Positions 1 through 7,434 of a stretch of DNA of 43,504 bases are shown here, one piece after another; within the stretch, counting starts at the first letter, position 1; every line of letters begins with the position of its first letter. Below the pieces are notes generated by a model, which saw only the letters and a list, made by a program, of their open reading frames with translations, did not search any database and was not told the DNA's origin. The translations under genes were made by a program, and so were the position numbers. This stretch comes from Candidatus Zixiibacteriota bacterium. Its GTDB lineage: Bacteria > Zixibacteria > MSB-5A5 > GN15 > JAAZOE01. The stretch spans positions 1 through 43,504 of the forward strand of contig JAGLON010000007.1 of assembly GCA_023138975.1 (NCBI GenBank). The letters run 5' to 3'.

Positions 1-702
1 GGCGAAGCCCGGCAGGAAAACATCGACGAATTCATCGCGGCGGCGGCAGATTTCTTCCACACTAATCCCGAGCCGACGTTGGATAACTTTTTAGCTGAGA
101 TTACTCTATATACCGATCTTGATAATTACCAGGAAACCGACGACAAGCTGACCCTGATGACACTCCATAATGCCAAGGGACTCGAATACGAAGCGGTATT
201 TATCACAGGATTGGAAGAAGGGCTGTTTCCGTTGTCACGATCGTTCGATGATCCGGCGGCTCTCGAAGAAGAACGGCGTCTGTTTTATGTAGGAGCGACT
301 CGGGCCAAGAAAGAACTGATGCTAACCGGCGTGCGTCTTCGGTACCGATTTGGCGGCGATGAATCAATGCCGTCGCGATTCCTCAAGGAAATCCCGGAAA
401 AGTTAGTTAATAGGATTGACCGGCGGTCTTATCGCTACGAATTCGGCCCAACCCAAACTCAACCGTCTCGCCCGGTAAAGCCCCGCACCCAGTATAAGCC
501 TGATGGGGTTCATTATGAGTATGAAGATAATGAATCAGGCATCAAGCGTGGTAGTATTGTAAATCATCCCAAGTTTGGGCATGGTCGAGTACTGGCGGTC
601 AGCGGTCGCGGCGAAGATATGCGAATCGACATTGATTTCTCGAGTGTCGGCCCGAAGAAGTTAATTGCCAAATACGCCCGCCTGTCGGTGGTCTCGCAGT
701 AA
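1..702 (+). CDS. PcrA/UvrD-type DNA helicase, C-terminal part (5' end outside window)
   Basis: The reading frame is open from base 1, so the gene starts upstream; 233 residues are present. It would be an ATP-dependent 3'-5' superfamily 1 helicase of DNA repair and replication restart. The late SF1 motifs are visible: TLHNAKGLEYEAVFITGLEEG (motif V region; T53 to G73) and EERRLFYVGATRAKKEL (motif VI with its arginine finger). A linker rich in Pro, Arg and Tyr follows. The end is a compact domain with HPKFGHGRVLAVSG and a closing KLIAKYARLSVV, as in the C-terminal Tudor-like domain of PcrA that contacts RNA polymerase. The gene converges on the fic gene with only 2 bp between the stop codons. 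Choosing between PcrA and UvrD needs the missing N-terminus. Confidence 0.93.
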   Translation, partial: GEARQENIDEFIAAAADFFHTNPEPTLDNFLAEITLYTDLDNYQETDDKLTLMTLHNAKGLEYEAVFITGLEEGLFPLSRSFDDPAALEEERRLFYVGATRAKKELMLTGVRLRYRFGGDESMPSRFLKEIPEKLVNRIDRRSYRYEFGPTQTQPSRPVKPRTQYKPDGVHYEYEDNESGIKRGSIVNHPKFGHGRVLAVSGRGEDMRIDIDFSSVGPKKLIAKYARLSVVSQ

Positions 703-704
703 GA

Positions 705-1868
705 TTATAGGGGTTGAGTGCCCTCGCTTAAAATAGCTAAGTAATCTTTGTAGCGATATAAGCGATTACGACGCATCCCGGTAACTTCCTCAACAATTCC
801 GAGTTTCTGTAATTCCTTTAAGGCCGAAGAAATAGTTGGCGGTGATAGTTCTGTTTTTTTGGCGATGGTTTGAATAGAAGCTACTGGCTGTAGCTGAAAA
901 CAATCAAACACGCGCAATACAGAGTTTACATTGTGTTGGTTCTTAACCACAATTTCTCTGTGTTTTTTTTGCATGCTAAGAATAGTTTTTGCTGTACCGA
1001 TGGCTTGTTCGGCAGTTAATATAATGCCCTCAAGAAAAAACGAAAGCCAATGTTCCCAATTTCCTTTGGTTCTTAAATCCTGTAGGCATTCATAATAATC
1101 TTGCCGATGATTTTTAAAGAACAGACTAAGATACAACATCGGCTCTTTAAGTATATTGTGTGAGCAAAGCATAAGCGTTATTAATAGACGTCCCAAGCGT
1201 CCATTGCCGTCAAGAAAAGGGTGAATTGTTTCAAACTGGGCATGAACAAGAGCGGCCTTTATCAAAATAGGGGTCTTTTGTGGTTTATCATGAATAAAGT
1301 TTTCTAACGCACTCATACAATCCGGAAGATAATCGTGGGGCGGCGGAACAAAACGGGCATTTCCGGGGCGGCTGCCGCCAATCCAGTTTTGTGAACGCCT
1401 AAACTCACCGGGCTTCTTTGCGCTACCTCTCCCTTTTGATAGAAGGATTCGGTGTATATCTCTGATTAACCTTGATGAGATTGGAAAGCCGCTTTTTATT
1501 CTTTCCAGCCCGTGATTAAGAGCGGAGACATAATTTGATACTTCCCGAACATCGTCAATCGGTACTCCCGGTACGGCATCGTTTTCGAAAAGCAACAAGT
1601 CGGAAAGGGATGATTGTGTGCCTTCAATTTGCGAAGAAAGTACAGCCTCTTTTCGAACATACATATAAATAAATAGTAGTGGATCTGGTAATAAATCGCT
1701 TAAGCTATCAAGCCTACCTAATAAAAGTATGGCATTATCCAATTGCTCCCTTAAGTTATTATTCACCTCAAGAGGCGGAACTGGTGGTAATGGCGCCGGT
1801 ACAAAAGCCTTGAAATTTTCTCCGGTGGTCGTGGAGATAATGTATTGGCCCGTGTTCTTGCGATTCAT
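705..1868 (-). CDS. Fic family protein (class II AMPylator type) with C-terminal winged helix
   Basis: Fic enzymes usually transfer AMP from ATP to a hydroxyl on a target protein. This 387-residue protein has a Fic N-terminal domain, the core motif HPFLDGNGRLGR (about residues 216-227, catalytic His first), and a C-terminal winged-helix region (about 320-380, with TELSPPTISSALKELQKLGIVEEV). An inhibitory helix motif S-x-x-x-E-G (SSQIEG, about 78-83) precedes the core, which marks class II Fic proteins whose Glu blocks the ATP gamma-phosphate site. The start is uncertain: ATG 1868 is chosen, but GTG 1880 is in frame and neither has a good Shine-Dalgarno. No antitoxin gene lies beside it. The winged helix and the repeat array over its promoter suggest autoregulation; the target protein is unknown. 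Confidence 0.9.
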   Translation of the reverse strand: MNRKNTGQYIISTTTGENFKAFVPAPLPPVPPLEVNNNLREQLDNAILLLGRLDSLSDLLPDPLLFIYMYVRKEAVLSSQIEGTQSSLSDLLLFENDAVPGVPIDDVREVSNYVSALNHGLERIKSGFPISSRLIRDIHRILLSKGRGSAKKPGEFRRSQNWIGGSRPGNARFVPPPHDYLPDCMSALENFIHDKPQKTPILIKAALVHAQFETIHPFLDGNGRLGRLLITLMLCSHNILKEPMLYLSLFFKNHRQDYYECLQDLRTKGNWEHWLSFFLEGIILTAEQAIGTAKTILSMQKKHREIVVKNQHNVNSVLRVFDCFQLQPVASIQTIAKKTELSPPTISSALKELQKLGIVEEVTGMRRNRLYRYKDYLAILSEGTQPL

Positions 1869-1879
1869 AAACAAACTCA

Positions 1880-2110
1880 CTATTAAAATACTTAAAAGAT
1901 ATCTTACTATGTTGTATGCTTATTAAAGATATTGTCATATATTTTAATAAGCAAGTCCTTTATTAAAATTATCGTCATATATTTTAATAAGAATACTTAT
2001 TACAGGCCTTATTAAAGAAATTTTAATAGAGAAACTCCTTATTAAAGTAATCGCCATATATTTTATTAAGAAAGTCTATTATTAAAAATTTCTTGATATT
2101 TTTTAGTAAG
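1880..2110. repeat. Array of about six ~40-bp palindromic repeats upstream of fic
   Basis: Units begin near 1880 (degenerate), 1919, 1959, 1996-2007 (variant), 2038 and 2077, so the period is 39-40 bp. The best units have arms CTTATTAAA and TTTAATAAG around a centre containing GTCATATA. The sequence is very AT-rich. The first unit covers the fic start region. The layout suits a multi-site operator bound by the winged helix of the Fic protein, but this is inference. Units differ at many positions and there are no unique spacers, so it is not a CRISPR array. Confidence 0.8.
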
Positions 2111-2159
2111 ATATTGTTTTCCAATGTTTATAAACAAGAGGAAATTGTGAGTTAAGAAC

Positions 2160-3557
2160 TTATTTATCAATAAGTTGTGACTGTTTTTCTGTTATCGTTG
2201 CCAGAAGTATGACTAGTGATATTCCCAAGCCAATGAATATTGGTTCGATACCGAACAGATACCCACTCGTACCCGATAATGTAGGATAAAATAGCGCCAG
2301 GGCGGTCAGTGTCGAGGAAAGAATGATTGAGAGAAGGGCACCTTTGTTCGAGTATTTATACTTTCCCCAATATGAAGTCAGCAGCGGTAACAGCAGAGCC
2401 GGAGTGCCTACCGAACCGAAATCATGCCAGAGGTCAACGACCGAATCAGATAATAAGGCGATACCGACTGTGCCAATCGACGAGATAAGTAATCCCAGGG
2501 CAGTGTAGCGCCCGATTTTGTATTCGTCGAATTTTTTAAACCGCCAGATAAGATCATGACTGATAGTTGTTGCTGCCAGAAACATATAGGAATCGACCGT
2601 TGACATAATGGTTGCTAACAGCGACAGCAGAAAAATCCCAAGTAAACCGACCGGCAGGATTTCCATTGCTAACGCCGGATAGGCTGCGACCGGATTATCG
2701 AGATTAGGAAGGATGGCCCGGGCGTAAAGTCCGCAGGTTGTGGTCAGGAAGTCGAAGAATATCCAGAATCCGATAGATACGAAAATTCCCCGCCGGGCAA
2801 CTTTCTCTGATTTGGCCGCAAAGCATCTTTGATAAAAGGCAGGTTCCACCAGCGTTGCCAAAGCTATTATATACCACAGGGCAATATAGCCGACAGGGTT
2901 TCCTCCAGAGGCCGAGAGATGAGTCTCGGGGATATTAGCCTTAAGATATTCCAAACCGCCGAAAGTGGTAAAGGCTACGATGAAAAGAATAATAAATCCT
3001 GCGAACATTAAGATAAACTGGAAGATGTCGGTCCAGAGAACGGCCTTGAATCCTCCGGTCATAACGTAGAAAACTGAGAATGCAGTTCCGGCGATAATTC
3101 CTATCCAAATGGGGAGGGCAAAAAACTGGTTTAGCAAAACTCCAATCATCAGCACATACGCTACCGGCAAGGTGACGATGATTAAAACTGCTGATCCGGC
3201 GGCAGAAGCCGCCGGACCGTAGTTCTTAGCCAACCGATCGGGGATTGTCATCTCCATAGATCGTCGTGCTCTCTTGGCCAAGAACAGCGCAAATATTAAG
3301 GCGGCCAGATAATACGGCACACCGAAAACCAGCCAGTTTGAGATACCATATAGATAGGAAAACTCGCCTACTCCAAGGATGCCTCCATACCAGGTGGACA
3401 CCAGAGTGGCGACAAAGGCCGGGAGAGTCAGACGTCTCCCGGCTAATATCAAGTTCTCCTGACTGCCGTTTTTTCGCCTTAGTCCGAATAGGGCAAAGAC
3501 AAAAAGTATCAGCAAATAGGCGATTACAATTGAACTGTCAAACCAGCTTATAGTCAT
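2160..3557 (-). CDS. Sodium:solute symporter (SSS family), probable thiamine or precursor importer
   Basis: The 465-residue protein is almost entirely hydrophobic, with about 13 predicted membrane helices and the SSS look (for example LVSTWYGGILGVGEFSYLYGI near residues 52-72, and SLLATIMSTVDSYMFLAATTIS around 312-333, with the conserved Ser/Thr-Asp of the sodium site). SSS proteins drive uptake of sugars, amino acids or vitamins with sodium. It starts 7 bp after the TonB receptor stop, without a clear Shine-Dalgarno, so it is likely translated by coupling in the same TPP-riboswitch operon. SSS members under TPP control (named ThiV in some genomes) have been proposed as transporters of thiamine or its pyrimidine part. 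Substrate assignment rests on the riboswitch, not on the protein sequence. Confidence 0.85.
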   Translation of the reverse strand: MTISWFDSSIVIAYLLILFVFALFGLRRKNGSQENLILAGRRLTLPAFVATLVSTWYGGILGVGEFSYLYGISNWLVFGVPYYLAALIFALFLAKRARRSMEMTIPDRLAKNYGPAASAAGSAVLIIVTLPVAYVLMIGVLLNQFFALPIWIGIIAGTAFSVFYVMTGGFKAVLWTDIFQFILMFAGFIILFIVAFTTFGGLEYLKANIPETHLSASGGNPVGYIALWYIIALATLVEPAFYQRCFAAKSEKVARRGIFVSIGFWIFFDFLTTTCGLYARAILPNLDNPVAAYPALAMEILPVGLLGIFLLSLLATIMSTVDSYMFLAATTISHDLIWRFKKFDEYKIGRYTALGLLISSIGTVGIALLSDSVVDLWHDFGSVGTPALLLPLLTSYWGKYKYSNKGALLSIILSSTLTALALFYPTLSGTSGYLFGIEPIFIGLGISLVILLATITEKQSQLIDK

Positions 3558-3564
3558 TCGTTTG

Positions 3565-5997
3565 TTATAGACTCAGCTTGAGATTCATGAACCAGTTTCT
3601 CTCGGACGCCGGCCAGTACATAAAGTTAGTACCGCCCCAGCCATAGCCCCAGGTCTCGTATTTTTTGTCAAACAGATTATCAATCCGGGCTTCAAGCATA
3701 ATCTCTGCTCCACCTAAAACGTTTCCGAGATTCAACATGCCTTTAATTGACGAAACGGTATAGGGTGCTATTGATACATCAGTGGAGACACCGTTGATAT
3801 CTACATATCGCCCATCAAGGGTTATGAAGTGACGACCAACTGCTCGAAGGCTGTATATAAACTGCAATGATTTGAGTTTATACTCAGCCCTAAGATTGGC
3901 AATGTATCTCGGGAAATTCGGAGTTGCCACGTCTCGAATCTCAGTCATTGACCCACCCCAGTCATACTTGTCATACTTTTTAATCCAGAAATCATTGTAA
4001 GAGTAATTTCCAGACAGCATTAACTCCGGTAAAACCTGATAGCCCATAGTTAATTCAAGACCGCGATGTACAGAACGATCGGCGTTGCCATAGGTCGGCT
4101 GGTTGTCGTCATTGAGTTTTCCATCGGGGACTAAGGCGTTGTGGTATTCCATCCAAAATAGATTCAGACTGACGGCGTATTGTTCATCTCTGTAAGTTGT
4201 GCCCAACTCAAAATCGTAAATACGCTCTGCATCTACCGTAGCGTTCCCATACTTTATCGGGCTCGAAGTGCTGTCAATGATTTCCAACTGAGGTGTATCA
4301 GACGGATCGTCAGAATCATCGATCATGTCGTCATTCGGTTCATGCGATGAAACGGAGAAGCTGAAATACGATGATAAATTATCGTTGATTTCGTAATTGA
4401 GTCCAATTCTCGGTGATAAGAACAACCAATTCAAATCGTATATGGTTTGCTCATACGGTCCCATAGCGGTAGTATGAATACTCTTTTGTAAATATCTCAA
4501 CTGCAGATTACCCGAAACGCTCAGTTTTTCATTCAGCTTCTGGCGATACGACGCATAGGTCGACATATTGTGATACTTGCCAAAGTATTCATAGTACTTA
4601 TGCGGAGACTCCAGACTGATATGCGAGTTTTCCAACTCGTTGGCCCAGAGCACCTCGCCCCAGTGATCTGATTCGAAGAAATAATAGGAACCGCCTAATA
4701 AAAATTGGCGGGTCTCATCGGCGATGTCAATATGAGAGTTTAGTCCGAGTTGATACTTGTTAACCCATTTACGGCGGATGATGTCACTGTCCGGACCGGT
4801 AAGATTATAATCGCTTAAGGTTTCTCCGGTTTTTAGCTGCTCATAGAATCCTTTACCGCGAATTAAATAGACTGTGTTGTTCAATGTCGTTCGCTCATTT
4901 AGAGTATAGATGTTGTGCAGTTCAAAGTGCGGCTGGTTGAAATTATCAGTTTCGTTATTGTACGTATATAAGGCCGTGCGGCGATCGGTGTTCAGTGTCT
5001 CACGAGAGACGCCGTCCCAGGCGGCGTGTGTTTTTATCGGACCGCCGTAAATATTTACGGTCGTTATCATATTCGGATCAATACGGCCTAATGAAAAGTA
5101 ATACGCGGTACCGTCGTACCATGAGCTTTTGCGATAGCCGTCCGAGAATTGTTTTACCCATCGACCGGTTAATGACCATCCGCCGTTTAGCATACCGGTT
5201 GAATAGAAGACCGAGCTTTTGCGCATCAAACCGATAGTGTTGCCGTCCTGGAGAAAGCCTCCGTAGCCGGTCACCATTTCCACTTTTTGATCGTGGGCAA
5301 AGGCGCTGGTAAGGATATTTACCGAACCGCCGAATGAAGCATCGCCGTAAAGTGAATTTCCGACTCCCCGCTGAACCTGAATATTATCCACATAGGAGGC
5401 AAAGTCAGGCAGGTCTATAAAATAAAGCGCATGATCCTCGGGGTCGTTTAGCGGAACGCCATTAATATACACCGGGGTCCGGCGAGCGTTGAAGCCTCGA
5501 ATACTCATGTAGCTGTAACCGAGGCCACCCCCGGCATCTGAATAGCTATAAACGTTCGGTGTCATTTCCAGTAATTCTGGAAACTCGCCAATGTCAAAGT
5601 TGTTCTCGATTTCAGTGCGGTCGAGATTCTCAAATGCTACTGCCGAAACTCCCTCAACAGCCCGACCGGTAGAAACTGTGATGCCCTGCATCGGGTAAAT
5701 CTGCACAATTAATGTAACGGTAATATCAGTTTCACCGCTCGATACCCTTACCGATTTCGGAGTATATCCCGCATGCGAGAAGATCAACGTTACACGACCG
5801 TCTGTTTTTGTGGAAACACTGAAAACACCATTGTCATCCGCCTTGACGGTACGGATGATGTCGGATGATTTAACGGTTACATTGGCAATCGGATTGTTAT
5901 CCTGGTCGATTATTCGGCCGGTAAGATTATTTCCCGCAGCGAATACCGGAATTGCGAACAGTAAGTAAAAAACCAAGAGAAAAATAAATCGTTTCAT
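3565..5997 (-). CDS. TonB-dependent outer-membrane receptor, probable thiamine uptake
   Basis: The 810-residue receptor has a signal peptide (about 1-20, ending VFAAG) and a carboxypeptidase-regulatory-like beta domain (about 23-105, LTGRIIDQDNNPIANVTVKS). A plug domain follows (about 120-235, with SIRGFNARRTPVYINGVPLN and YGDASFGGSVNIL), then a long beta-barrel to the C-terminus. Its ATG at 5997 has GGAG 6 bases upstream, and that Shine-Dalgarno overlaps the last stem of a TPP riboswitch. TonB receptors behind TPP riboswitches are a known theme in Bacteroidetes thiamine uptake. The downstream SSS symporter would carry the substrate across the inner membrane. Energy comes from TonB-ExbBD, not encoded here. 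Thiamine or a phosphorylated or precursor form is the inferred substrate. Confidence 0.93.
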   Translation of the reverse strand: MKRFIFLLVFYLLFAIPVFAAGNNLTGRIIDQDNNPIANVTVKSSDIIRTVKADDNGVFSVSTKTDGRVTLIFSHAGYTPKSVRVSSGETDITVTLIVQIYPMQGITVSTGRAVEGVSAVAFENLDRTEIENNFDIGEFPELLEMTPNVYSYSDAGGGLGYSYMSIRGFNARRTPVYINGVPLNDPEDHALYFIDLPDFASYVDNIQVQRGVGNSLYGDASFGGSVNILTSAFAHDQKVEMVTGYGGFLQDGNTIGLMRKSSVFYSTGMLNGGWSLTGRWVKQFSDGYRKSSWYDGTAYYFSLGRIDPNMITTVNIYGGPIKTHAAWDGVSRETLNTDRRTALYTYNNETDNFNQPHFELHNIYTLNERTTLNNTVYLIRGKGFYEQLKTGETLSDYNLTGPDSDIIRRKWVNKYQLGLNSHIDIADETRQFLLGGSYYFFESDHWGEVLWANELENSHISLESPHKYYEYFGKYHNMSTYASYRQKLNEKLSVSGNLQLRYLQKSIHTTAMGPYEQTIYDLNWLFLSPRIGLNYEINDNLSSYFSFSVSSHEPNDDMIDDSDDPSDTPQLEIIDSTSSPIKYGNATVDAERIYDFELGTTYRDEQYAVSLNLFWMEYHNALVPDGKLNDDNQPTYGNADRSVHRGLELTMGYQVLPELMLSGNYSYNDFWIKKYDKYDWGGSMTEIRDVATPNFPRYIANLRAEYKLKSLQFIYSLRAVGRHFITLDGRYVDINGVSTDVSIAPYTVSSIKGMLNLGNVLGGAEIMLEARIDNLFDKKYETWGYGWGGTNFMYWPASERNWFMNLKLSL

Positions 5998-6004
5998 AAA
6001 AACT

Positions 6005-6092
6005 CCATTTTCCTACGCCGGTATTAACCGGATCAGGTTCAGGGGGTATATTCTCAGGTGTCCAGAGTCTCCTCAAACACCACTCCCAACGG
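6005..6092 (-). promoter_or_regulatory. TPP riboswitch, promoter-proximal to the receptor gene (translational type)
   Basis: On the minus strand the THI-element core is present: CTGAGA (+ strand 6052-6057), then CCTGATCCGG and TACCGGCGTAGGA. The closing stem can form between CCGTT (+ 6088-6092) and AATGG (+ 6005-6009). The second strand overlaps the GGAG Shine-Dalgarno at 6003-6006, and the ATG is at 5997. TPP binding, which stabilises this stem, would hide the ribosome site. No terminator lies between aptamer and start codon, so translation control is the simplest reading. A short hairpin, GGGAC-tac-GTCCC, sits just 5' of the aptamer (+ 6093-6105). Confidence 0.93.
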
Positions 6093-6142
6093 GGGACGTA
6101 GTCCCTTTTCTCACCCTTCGCACCCATAGGGTATTGAAAGGT

Positions 6143-6170
6143 GTTATATGCTGTCGCGCGGTGTACTCAA
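6143..6170 (-). promoter_or_regulatory. Possible sigma-70 promoter between the two TPP riboswitches
   Basis: The minus strand reads TTGAGT (+ 6165-6170), a 16-bp spacer, then TATAAC (+ 6143-6148). If used, transcription would start near 6136 and give the proximal riboswitch its own promoter, bypassing the upstream riboswitch and terminator. Confidence 0.45.
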
Positions 6171-6258
6171 CGACTGCACTTAGTAACGAGCAGAAAATAC
6201 TCAATAAACTCTGCTCTAATCTAAAACAGACCGGCACACATGTTTTCCGGGTAAATGC

Positions 6259-6282
6259 AAAAATGCAGACGGATCGTCTGCA
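6259..6282 (-). terminator. Intrinsic terminator just after the distal TPP riboswitch
   Basis: On the minus strand, TGCAGACG-atc-CGTCTGCA (8 bp, perfect) is followed at once by TTTTT. It lies about 20 bases downstream of the distal aptamer and is the natural expression platform for transcription attenuation by TPP. Confidence 0.8.
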
Positions 6283-6302
6283 GGGGATAGGTCACAGATG
6301 TT

Positions 6303-6376
6303 CGTTTCCCTCCGCCGGCATTATCCGGATCAGGTGGGGGGGTATAATCTCAGGCGTCAAGTAGCCACCCCCAACG
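6303..6376 (-). promoter_or_regulatory. TPP riboswitch, distal copy (transcriptional type)
   Basis: The minus strand carries a second THI element: CTGAGA (+ 6348-6353), a C-rich stretch, CCTGATCCGGATAATGCCGG and CGGAGGGA. It is closer to the family consensus than the proximal copy. CGTT (+ 6373-6376) and AACG (+ 6303-6306) can close the outer stem. An intrinsic terminator follows after about 20 bases and a promoter sits just upstream, so the aptamer begins about 12 bases into the transcript. No gene lies between it and the proximal copy, so both act on the receptor-symporter operon or this copy yields only a short terminated RNA. Confidence 0.93.
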
Positions 6377-6394
6377 GTGTTGTTTTACACAAAT

Positions 6395-6422
6395 AAAATA
6401 CGTACGGTTTTTGAAAAATCAA
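6395..6422 (-). promoter_or_regulatory. Sigma-70-type promoter of the riboswitch operon
   Basis: The minus strand reads TTGATT (+ 6417-6422), a 16-bp spacer, then TATTTT (+ 6395-6400). The predicted start near 6388 is right at the 5' edge of the distal TPP aptamer. Confidence 0.6.
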
Positions 6423-6521
6423 GTAGTTAATGCGTATTTTTATTTTGTGATTGAAACAAAAGATGCTAATTTTGAGTTACAGGAATTATAACAATTAGCT
6501 TAAAGTTAGAGGGATTACGGC

Positions 6522-7358
6522 ATGGCAGAAAAACTTAATAAAGATACAATTAAGAATGATGTCAAAAAACATTACAGCGACGCGATTCAGGTAGCCGAAA
6601 ATAAAACCGGCGGTTGTTGTTCAAGTGCTGTGACGGCTGGCAAATACGCCAAGCTGGCTGGATATTCTGAGCAGCAGTTAAGTGAACTCCCGGCCGGAAT
6701 ATCAGTGACATCGTTCGGGTGTGGCAATCCTGTCGATATGCTCGAGATGAAAGAAGGGGATGTCGTTCTGGATCTCGGGTGCGGTCCGGGTCTGGACTTG
6801 TTTCTGGCCGCCAAGTCAATCGGTTCGACCGGTAAAGCCATCGGTCTTGATATGACTCCGGCGATGTTGGCTAAAGCCCGCGAGAATATTAAAAAATCAG
6901 GTCTCACCAATGTCGAAGTGCGCGAGGGCGAGATGGAAGATATGCCAGTCGATGACAATTCTGTCGATTGGGTTATTTCCAACTGTGTGATAAATCTGTC
7001 TCCGGATAAACAAAAGGTCTTTTCAGAAATCACTCGTGTCCTCAAACCGGGCGGTAAAATGATGGTGTCCGATATCGTGGCCACCGGCGATATTCCCGAT
7101 GAGATAAAAAACGATAAATTGGCCTGGTCAGGGTGCATGGGTGGAGCGCTTCCGGAACAGGAATACCTGCAGCTTGCGTCCGATGCCGGACTTATTGAAG
7201 TGTCCGTTGTCAACCGTTTGGTTTATGACCGGACCCAGATGGCGGCTTTTACTACCGCTTGCTGTTCCGATGAACAGTCTGATGGATTTACCGAGGCACA
7301 GGTAGATCAACTAGCGGGAAAATTAGCTTCGGTCAAGGTCACTGGAACAAAAAAGTAA
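6522..7358 (+). CDS. arsM: Arsenite S-adenosylmethionine methyltransferase
   Basis: ArsM methylates As(III) step by step to volatile or less bound forms, using SAM and thiols. The 278-residue protein has the SAM motif VVLDLGCGPGLDLFLAA (81-97) and the family hallmarks FGCGNPV (65-71), SNCVINL (153-159) and SGCMGG (203-208). Cys67, Cys155 and Cys205 match the conserved As-binding cysteines. The 50-residue spacing of the last two is what I recall for characterised ArsM. A Cys-Cys pair at 32-33 matches the extra N-terminal cysteine region, and another pair lies at 247-248. The start has GAGGG 9 bases upstream. It stands alone: no arsR, arsC or efflux pump is adjacent. Confidence 0.93.
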   Translation: MAEKLNKDTIKNDVKKHYSDAIQVAENKTGGCCSSAVTAGKYAKLAGYSEQQLSELPAGISVTSFGCGNPVDMLEMKEGDVVLDLGCGPGLDLFLAAKSIGSTGKAIGLDMTPAMLAKARENIKKSGLTNVEVREGEMEDMPVDDNSVDWVISNCVINLSPDKQKVFSEITRVLKPGGKMMVSDIVATGDIPDEIKNDKLAWSGCMGGALPEQEYLQLASDAGLIEVSVVNRLVYDRTQMAAFTTACCSDEQSDGFTEAQVDQLAGKLASVKVTGTKK

Positions 7359-7379
7359 CCAGTTAAGAAGACTATAAAA

Positions 7380-7411
7380 AAAGCCCCTGATAAAACAGGG
7401 GCTTTCTTTTT
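7380..7411. terminator. Bidirectional terminator between arsM and the serpin gene
   Basis: AAAGCCCCTG (7380-7389) pairs with CAGGGGCTTT (7396-7405) around a 6-base loop, followed by CTTTTT; As precede it for the other strand. It serves both convergent genes. Confidence 0.9.
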
Positions 7412-7434
7412 GATAATACTTTTCACATTGTAGT

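Noticed and set aside
1880..2110. CRISPR array
   Set aside because: Units are palindromic, degenerate and contiguous, with no unique spacers and no cas genes.
5927..6364. Open frames at 5927-6127 (-) and 6134-6364 (+)
   Set aside because: They overlap the two TPP riboswitches and the terminator, have no ribosome sites and show no domain.
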